NCBI GenBank assembly: GCA_016288355.1
Contig: JAEEYY010000214.1
Span: forward strand, 1-11,857
Direction of reading: 5' to 3'
DNA: 11,857 bases
DNA from: Synergistes sp.
GTDB lineage: Bacteria; Synergistota; Synergistia; Synergistales; Synergistaceae
Translations under genes and position numbers: made by a program
In this document: positions 6,954-11,857 of the stretch, piece by piece
Layout: each line of letters starts with the position of its first letter
Position numbering within the stretch: the stretch's first letter is position 1
The notes under the pieces: generated by a model
The model's input: only the letters and a program-made list of their open reading frames with translations
Told to the model about the DNA's origin: nothing
Databases searched by the model: none

Positions 6954-6975
6954 GAGAAGGGATGTGGGGATAGGG

Positions 6976-7788
6976 TTGAAAGACAAGATCCAGCTTTATG
7001 GATTCAACAACCTGACGAAAACTCTGAGTTTCAATATCTACGACATCTGCTTTGCAAAAACAGACAGAGAAAAGCAGGACTACATCGCCTATATTGACGA
7101 GCAGTACAACTCCGAAAGGCTCACAAAAATACTTTGCGGCGTTACTGATATAATAGGCGCAAGCATTCTCAACATATCCAAACAGGATTATGACCCCCGC
7201 GGGGCAAGCGTTGCCATCCTGATATCGGAAGAGACAGTTCCTCAATCGCAGATCGACGCTTCATGCAACCGCGGAAACTGGCCCGAAAAAACAGCCGGCG
7301 AAAGCGAGACCATACTTGCGCACCTGGATAAAAGCCATGTCACTGTGCATACGTACCCCGAATTTCACCCCAACAACTATATCAGCTCGTTCCGGGTGGA
7401 TATAGACGTATCGACGTGCGGGAAGATATCCCCTCTGAACGCTCTCAATTACCTTATAGGGCAGTTTGATTCGGACATCATCGCGATGGATTACCGCATA
7501 CGCGGTTTCACGCGAGACGTAAACGGAAAGAAATACTATAAGGATCACGAGATAAATTCTATACAGAACTTTATTGATGAAGAGACGCTCAAGCGCTATG
7601 ATGCGATAGACGTAAACGTTTACCAGTCTAACATTTTCCATACAAAGATGATGCTGAAAGAGATACATCTGGCAGACTATCTTTTCAATGTCGACCCGCG
7701 CGAGCTCCCTCCCGAAGAGCGGCTTTCGATAACGGACCGCATAACAAAAGAGATGCTCGAGATATATTACGGGATGAACCTTTACTGA
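6976..7788 (+). CDS. speD: S-adenosylmethionine decarboxylase proenzyme, E. coli (SpeD) type
   Basis: The enzyme decarboxylates S-adenosylmethionine to provide the aminopropyl group for spermidine. From the TTG at 6976 the product is 270 residues, against about 264 for E. coli SpeD, and it aligns by eye along its whole length, beginning QLYGFNNLTKTLSF. The self-cleavage site is LDKSHVTVHTYPE; Ser120 would become the pyruvoyl cofactor. STCG with Cys148 matches the family's catalytic cysteine. RGFTRDVNGKKYY, DHEINSIQNF and NVYQSNIFHTKM are further family blocks. The start is uncertain: TTG 6976 has a GTGGGGAT sequence just upstream and gives an N-terminus like E. coli's. GTG 6964 and TTG 6952 are in frame and possible. 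ATG 6892 would give 298 residues but lies inside the promoter. It is the first gene of the polyamine operon. This is the large E. coli class, not the small Bacillus/Thermotoga class. Confidence 0.93.
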   Translation: MKDKIQLYGFNNLTKTLSFNIYDICFAKTDREKQDYIAYIDEQYNSERLTKILCGVTDIIGASILNISKQDYDPRGASVAILISEETVPQSQIDASCNRGNWPEKTAGESETILAHLDKSHVTVHTYPEFHPNNYISSFRVDIDVSTCGKISPLNALNYLIGQFDSDIIAMDYRIRGFTRDVNGKKYYKDHEINSIQNFIDEETLKRYDAIDVNVYQSNIFHTKMMLKEIHLADYLFNVDPRELPPEERLSITDRITKEMLEIYYGMNLY

Positions 7789-7795
7789 GGGCGTT

Positions 7796-9259
7796 ATGAA
7801 AGACAAACGTTATACTCTGGATCAGAACTCCGCCCCGCTTTTGGATGCGCTTTCAGAATACAGGGCCAGCCGCGTTGTGCCTTTCGACGTCCCCGGACAC
7901 AAACAGGGGCGCGGCACGCCGGAGCTCACCGAATTTTTGGGCAGACAGTGTCTTTCGGTCGACGTCAACTCGATGAAGCCTCTTGACAACCTGGGACACC
8001 CGACGTCTGTGATAAAGGAGACTGAGGCGCTTGCAGCCGACGCGTTCGGCGCCGACAGGGCGTTTCTTATAATAGGAGGCACGACCGCCGCAGTGCAGGC
8101 AATGATAATGAGCGTCTGCAAACGGGGCGACTCTATAATCCTGCCGCGCAACGTCCACAAATCGGCGATAAACGCTCTGATCATAGCGGGGATAATCCCG
8201 ATCTACGTCGACCCCGGCATACACCCGGATCTTGGCATATCGCTCGGCATGAGAGCGGAGGACGCCGAAGCCGCGATAGCGGCGCACCCGGAAGCAAAAG
8301 CTGTCTTTGTCAATAACCCCACCTACTACGGTATATGTCCCGATATCAGGCGGATAACCGACGCGGCGCACCGCGCAGGCATGGTCCTGCTCGCGGATGA
8401 GGCGCACGGAACGCACTTTTATTTCGCAGAAGGGCTTCCCGTGTCGGCTATGGAAGCGGGAGCCGATATGGCCGCGGTCAGCATGCATAAGACCGGAGGA
8501 TCCCTTACGCAAAGCTCGATGCTGTTAATGAAGCGCGGGCGGGTAAATCCTGATTACGTGCGCACCGTGATAAACCTCACTCAGACTACCAGCGCCTCTT
8601 ATCTGCTGATGGTCTCGCTCGACATAGCCCGCAAAGCGCTTGCGACAAAGGGAGACGCGACCTTCAAGCGCGTGACAGAGCTTGCGGAATATGCGCGCGG
8701 CGAGATAAACAAAATAGGCGGCTATTACGCCTTTTCGCGTGAGATAATCGACGGAAGCTATATATGTGATTTTGACGTGACCAAACTTTCCGTCAACACG
8801 CTGAAGACCGGACTTGCCGGCATAGAGGTATATGATCTGCTCAGAGACGACTACGGTATACAGACGGAATTCGGAGATATGGGCAATATGCTGGCCATCG
8901 TTTCCGTCGGAGACAATCATTACGCGATCGAACGGCTGGTGGCGGCTCTTTCCGAGATAAAAAGGCTGCACGGGCGCGAAGGGCTTAAGCTGCTGGACCA
9001 TGAATATATACCGCCGGTCGTGAGAATGACGCCGCAGGACGCGTTTTACGCTGAAAGCGAACCCGTATGCATAAGAAATTCCGTCGGCAGGATATCTGCG
9101 GAATTTGTCATGTGCTATCCGCCGGGTATACCTATACTTGCCCCCGGTGAGGAGATAACCGAAGAAGCTCTCGCCTACATACTGTATGCGAAGGAAAAGG
9201 GCTCGCTTGTGATGGGGCCGCAGGATATGGAACTGAACAACATCTGCACGGTAAAATAG
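7796..9259 (+). CDS. speA: PLP-dependent Orn/Lys/Arg decarboxylase, probably biosynthetic arginine decarboxylase
   Basis: This 487-residue cytosolic enzyme probably converts arginine to agmatine. It is of the short Bacillus SpeA-like fold-type I class and lacks the extra N-terminal wing domain of enterobacterial inducible decarboxylases. Landmarks are FDVPGHKQG (30-38), GGTTAAVQAM (94-103) for phosphate binding, HKSAINALI (121-129), DEAHGTHF (201-208) for the PLP ring, and SMHKTGGSLTQSS (229-241) with Lys232 as the Schiff-base lysine. FGDMGNML and YPPGIPILAPGE mark the C-terminal domain. Sequence alone does not separate arginine from lysine or ornithine specificity. The arginine call rests on the agmatinase gene two genes downstream. 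The ATG is 7 bases after the speD stop, with GAGGG overlapping that stop. It is co-transcribed with speD, speE and speB. Confidence 0.88.
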   Translation: MKDKRYTLDQNSAPLLDALSEYRASRVVPFDVPGHKQGRGTPELTEFLGRQCLSVDVNSMKPLDNLGHPTSVIKETEALAADAFGADRAFLIIGGTTAAVQAMIMSVCKRGDSIILPRNVHKSAINALIIAGIIPIYVDPGIHPDLGISLGMRAEDAEAAIAAHPEAKAVFVNNPTYYGICPDIRRITDAAHRAGMVLLADEAHGTHFYFAEGLPVSAMEAGADMAAVSMHKTGGSLTQSSMLLMKRGRVNPDYVRTVINLTQTTSASYLLMVSLDIARKALATKGDATFKRVTELAEYARGEINKIGGYYAFSREIIDGSYICDFDVTKLSVNTLKTGLAGIEVYDLLRDDYGIQTEFGDMGNMLAIVSVGDNHYAIERLVAALSEIKRLHGREGLKLLDHEYIPPVVRMTPQDAFYAESEPVCIRNSVGRISAEFVMCYPPGIPILAPGEEITEEALAYILYAKEKGSLVMGPQDMELNNICTVK

Positions 9260-9270
9260 GAGGATATGAG

Positions 9271-10119
9271 ATGGAGCTTTGGTACACAGAAGAACACACA
9301 CCGACTGTACGTTTTTCAATAAAGGTAAAAAAACAGCTTTTCGGAGGCAAAAGCCCCTTCCAGCAGATAGATGTATTTGACTCGGATGAATTCGGGCGTT
9401 TCTTTACTCTTGACGGGCTGATGATGCTCACGGAAAAGGATGAATTCATCTATCACGAAATGATCGTCCACGTCCCGATGGCGACGAACCCGCAGATAAA
9501 GCGCGTTCTTGTGATAGGAGGCGGAGACGGCGGCACTGTGCGCGAGCTCACGCGCTACAAGACGATCGAAAAGATCGATATGGTGGATATAGACGAGATG
9601 GTCGTAAAAGTCTGCCGCGAACTGCTGCCCTTCACATCGAAAAAACTTGACGACCCGAGAGTCACGCTATTTTTCGAAGACGGCCTTAAATTCGTGCGCA
9701 CAGTGGAGGAAAAGTACGACCTTATCATAGTCGATTCGACAGACCCGTTCGGCCCCGGCGAAGGCCTTTTCACAAAGGAATTCTACGGCAACTGCTGCAA
9801 GGCGCTCACCGACGACGGCATACTCGTTAACCAGCACGAAAACCCCTACTATGATTCATACAGGGCCTCCATGAAGCGTGCGCACCGCCGCATTGAGGAT
9901 TTCTTCCCGATCTGCCGCGTCTACCAGGCGCATATCCCGACATATCCTTCGGGACACTGGCTCTTCGGCTTTGCATCCAAGAAATATGATCCGCTGCGCG
10001 TAGACGCTGATGCGTGGAACTCGCTCGGCCTGGCGACAAAATACTATAACACCGGGATACACACCGGCGCGTTCATGCTGCCCAACTACGTAAAAGAAGA
10101 GCTGGAGCTCGGGGATTAG
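9271..10119 (+). CDS. speE: Spermidine synthase (polyamine aminopropyltransferase)
   Basis: SpeE transfers the aminopropyl group from decarboxylated S-adenosylmethionine to putrescine, giving spermidine and methylthioadenosine. The 282-residue product is of normal length. It starts with the small N-terminal beta domain (ELWYTEEHTPTVRFSIKV). This is followed by FTLDGLMMLTEKDEFIYHEM (45-64) and the Rossmann-like domain with VIGGGDGGTVREL (81-93), VDIDEMVV (105-112), and DSTDPFGPGEGLF (155-167), whose Asp155 and Asp158 fit the catalytic and substrate-binding acids. IPTYPSGHWLFGFAS (222-236) is the usual C-terminal block. The ATG at 9271 has a strong AGGAGG at 9258-9263, 7 nt upstream, overlapping the speA stop. 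It uses the product of speD and, through speA and speB, putrescine. Confidence 0.96.
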   Translation: MELWYTEEHTPTVRFSIKVKKQLFGGKSPFQQIDVFDSDEFGRFFTLDGLMMLTEKDEFIYHEMIVHVPMATNPQIKRVLVIGGGDGGTVRELTRYKTIEKIDMVDIDEMVVKVCRELLPFTSKKLDDPRVTLFFEDGLKFVRTVEEKYDLIIVDSTDPFGPGEGLFTKEFYGNCCKALTDDGILVNQHENPYYDSYRASMKRAHRRIEDFFPICRVYQAHIPTYPSGHWLFGFASKKYDPLRVDADAWNSLGLATKYYNTGIHTGAFMLPNYVKEELELGD

Positions 10120-10968
10120 ATGGAAGCAAACCTCCCGGGCTTTATAGGCTGCAGCGCGGGATATGCGGAGGCACACGCCGTGCTTTTCGGCGCCCCCTTT
10201 GATTCCACGACATCTTTCCGGCCGGGGACACGCTTCGCTCCTTCCGCTGTCCGCAATGAATCATTCGGCATAGAGACCTACAGTCCCTATCAGGACAGAG
10301 ATCTGGAAGATATCGCAGTATTTGACGCGGGCGACCTTGAACTGCCCTTCGGCAACGCCTGCGCCGCGCTGCGTATAACGGAAGAAGCGGCGTCCGGGAT
10401 ACTTGACGACGGCAAAACGCCCTGCCTCATCGGAGGAGAGCATCTTGTAACTCTCGGTTCGGTCAGGGCCTGCGCAAAAAAATACCCGGATATGCGGCTG
10501 ATACAATTTGACGCTCACGCCGATCTGCGCGGAGACTATATGGGAGAAAAGCTTTCACACGCATCGGTGATAAGGCGCTGCTGGGAACTGCTCGGAGACG
10601 GCAGGATATACCAGTTCGGCATACGCTCCGGAAGCAGAGAAGAAATGGCCTGGTCGCACGGTCATACGAAAATGGAAAAATTCCGCGCGGAGAGCATCTC
10701 CGCGGCAGCTGAAGAAATAGGCAGTGCGCCTGTATATATTACGCTGGACCTTGACGTGACCGACCCCTCGGAATTCCCCGGCACCGGAACGCCGGAGGCC
10801 GGAGGCCTGCGCTTTGCCGAGCTGCTTGATGCGCTTCTTGTACTGCGCGGGCTTAACGTAAAGGCATTTGACATATGCGAGCTTTCGCCCCATTACGACA
10901 GCTCCGGCGTATCCACGGCCTTTGCCTGCAAGATACTCCGCGAAATGCTGCTGGCATATATCAGATAA
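10120..10968 (+). CDS. speB: Agmatinase (agmatine ureohydrolase)
   Basis: SpeB hydrolyses agmatine to putrescine and urea, so it supplies SpeE. The 282-residue product carries all manganese-binding motifs of the ureohydrolase family: GGEH (105-108, His108), DAHAD (131-135, Asp131, His133, Asp135) and LDLD (209-212, Asp210, Asp212), followed by FPGTGTPEAGGL (219-230). GEKLSHASVIRR (142-153) is the block seen in Bacillus/Clostridium-type agmatinases. Arginase or another guanidino hydrolase is possible by fold alone, but the operon favours agmatinase. The ATG follows the speE stop directly with no gap, and GGGGAT lies 5 nt before it, which suggests coupled translation. It is the last gene of the operon, ahead of a strong terminator. 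Confidence 0.94.
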   Translation: MEANLPGFIGCSAGYAEAHAVLFGAPFDSTTSFRPGTRFAPSAVRNESFGIETYSPYQDRDLEDIAVFDAGDLELPFGNACAALRITEEAASGILDDGKTPCLIGGEHLVTLGSVRACAKKYPDMRLIQFDAHADLRGDYMGEKLSHASVIRRCWELLGDGRIYQFGIRSGSREEMAWSHGHTKMEKFRAESISAAAEEIGSAPVYITLDLDVTDPSEFPGTGTPEAGGLRFAELLDALLVLRGLNVKAFDICELSPHYDSSGVSTAFACKILREMLLAYIR

Positions 10969-11027
10969 TACAGCGCCTTTTTCCCGGAGACCGGGTCTGA
11001 CGGCTATTTTCAAAAAACATGAAAGCA

Positions 11028-11063
11028 AAAAAAGAGGAAGGAAAAACGCCCTTCCTCTTTTTT
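11028..11063. terminator. Bidirectional intrinsic terminator between convergent speB and autotransporter genes
   Basis: The arms at 11028-11041 and 11050-11063 are perfectly complementary over 14 bp (six A-T pairs, then GAGGAAGG with CCTTCCTC) around an 8-base loop. The stem ends in T on the right and A on the left, so each strand has a U tract and it can serve both convergent genes. A smaller stem, CCCGG-AGA-CCGGG at 10983-10995, lies upstream without a T tract. Confidence 0.9.
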
Positions 11064-11119
11064 AATTGCTCCTGCTGCCTGTTCACTGCGGACAGCCGTT
11101 TTACGCGGCCTTACGGGGA

Positions 11120-11857
11120 TTACTTTTTGCCGACAGCCTCCATAAGCATGCGGACCTGTGCCTGGAGTTCCTCGACGTTCTCCTGCAGCTTTTTATTGTC
11201 GCCGCGAATCTTTTCGTTATCGTTTTTGATCTCGTCATAACCTGCCTGCAGTTTGTCATTGCTTGCTTTCAGCTTTTCGTTCTCGGCCTTGAGCGCCGTT
11301 ATCTCGTCCTGCATCACATATGTCGCGCTGATCGGCCCGGCCTTGTAGCGATCCGGAATTCCGACCTTTTTGGCTCCCACTCTGAACGTAACGCCGGCGT
11401 TCGCAAGCACTCTGTGCTCCGAACCGCCGTAGGACGCCCCTATGTGGAACATCAGGTTCTCCCGCATGTAGTGCGCTACTCCCACAGCAACAGCCGCTGT
11501 CCCCCTGTACGCGCCTACCGCCGCCATTATCTGCGTCGGTTCAAGCGGATCGTACTGGATCGGCTTGAGCCCGGCTAAGGCCGCCGTCTCCGCTCCCAGA
11601 TCCTCTATCTCGTCGGAGAGTTCACTGTAGGCTCTGTACAGGTTGTCTGTGCTGTCGTTGAGCTGGCCTACGGTCACAGCGTCTGTGGGCGCAACTCCCG
11701 GCGCCACATTGCTTATGACATTGCCGCCGGCCGATATGCCGTCGTTGTTTATCACTACTTCGCCTGCCGCCGTATTTACTCTTACCGCATTGCTCTTTAT
11801 GCCGGAGGCGTTTATCTCGGTGCCGCCCGCTACCGTCATGCTGTCGGCCACTGTCAG
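11120..11857 (-). CDS. Trimeric autotransporter adhesin, C-terminal part (YadA anchor plus coiled-coil tail; 5' end outside window)
   Basis: The frame is open through the right edge, so these 246 codons are only the end of a longer surface protein. Using the GTG at 11851 as residue 1, residues 46-65 (ISNVAPG...DAVTVGQLN) are a YadA/Hia-type neck motif. About 70-95 is a helical stalk that should thread the pore. About 98-159 is the membrane anchor with alternating strands (AAVGAYRGTAAVAVGVAHY, LMFHIGASYGG, VLANAGVTFRVG), three copies forming one 12-stranded outer-membrane barrel. Canonical family members end at that last strand. Here 84 more residues follow: a linker with GIPDRYKAGPISATYVMQDE, then a charged heptad-like coiled coil (about 183-240) ending GKK. 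This tail would sit in the periplasm. The GTG at 11851 is not a real start. The gene is convergent with speB and shares its terminator. Confidence 0.9.
   Translation of the reverse strand: MTVADSMTVAGGTEINASGIKSNAVRVNTAAGEVVINNDGISAGGNVISNVAPGVAPTDAVTVGQLNDSTDNLYRAYSELSDEIEDLGAETAALAGLKPIQYDPLEPTQIMAAVGAYRGTAAVAVGVAHYMRENLMFHIGASYGGSEHRVLANAGVTFRVGAKKVGIPDRYKAGPISATYVMQDEITALKAENEKLKASNDKLQAGYDEIKNDNEKIRGDNKKLQENVEELQAQVRMLMEAVGKK

Noticed and set aside
6892..6975. N-terminal extension of SpeD from the ATG at 6892
   Set aside because: The ATG lies between the -35 and -10 boxes of a near-consensus promoter, and the encoded residues have no match to the known N-terminus of the family.
8525..9319. 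Minus-strand frame of 264 codons
   Set aside because: It is antisense to the C-terminal half of SpeA, whose motifs are clear, and shows no protein-like features.
11066..11578. Plus-strand frame of 170 codons
   Set aside because: It is antisense to the autotransporter coiled coil and anchor. Its Leu/Phe-rich segment is the complement of Glu/Lys/Asn heptads, not a membrane protein.
11851..11851. GTG at 11851 as start of the autotransporter
   Set aside because: The frame continues open to the window edge, and a secreted adhesin needs an N-terminal signal and passenger that are absent here.

Overview
The window reads as chromosomal DNA of a moderately GC-rich diderm anaerobe. The best guess is Synergistota (Cloacibacillus/Synergistes-like). 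This is inferred from a DUF3798-type ABC importer, a YadA-type trimeric autotransporter and Bacillus/Clostridium-like SpeA/SpeE/SpeB proteins occurring together; no rRNA or other phylogenetic marker is present. Every position contained in a gene looks coding, and I see no insertion sequence, phage, tRNA, rRNA or CRISPR array.

Layout: (1) 1-1229, minus strand: a MATE-family efflux transporter whose 3' end lies beyond the left edge. (2) 1230-1445: a divergent intergenic region with an extended -10 promoter for the MATE gene, a TTGACA-17-TAGACT promoter facing right, and two short inverted repeats. (3) 1446-6705, plus strand: a four-gene ABC importer operon made of a secreted DUF3798 binding protein, a double-NBD ATPase and two RbsC/YufPQ-like permeases. 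The last three genes are joined by ATGA stop/start overlaps. A perfect 15-bp hairpin separates the binding-protein gene from the ATPase gene. (4) 6706-6975: an intergenic region and leader carrying a near-consensus promoter embedded in an 11+11 bp perfect inverted repeat, followed by two leader hairpins. (5) 6976-10968, plus strand: a compact polyamine operon, speD-speA-speE-speB. (6) 11028-11063: a bidirectional terminator. (7) 11120-11857, minus strand: the C-terminal part of a trimeric autotransporter adhesin with an unusual coiled-coil tail after its membrane anchor; its 5' end lies beyond the right edge.

How the genes work together: the polyamine operon encodes a full route from arginine. 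SpeA makes agmatine, SpeB hydrolyses it to putrescine and urea, SpeD makes decarboxylated S-adenosylmethionine, and SpeE joins the last two into spermidine. The ABC operon encodes one complete importer of unknown substrate. Its ATPase has three departures from consensus that all fall in one of its two composite ATP sites. Nothing in the sequence proves that the importer and the polyamine genes are functionally linked, although they are adjacent and co-oriented and I see no strong terminator between them.

The most interesting items are the palindrome-embedded speD promoter (which also rules out the most upstream ATG of speD), the orphan DUF3798 importer with its asymmetric ATPase, the hairpin after the binding-protein gene, and the post-barrel coiled coil of the autotransporter.
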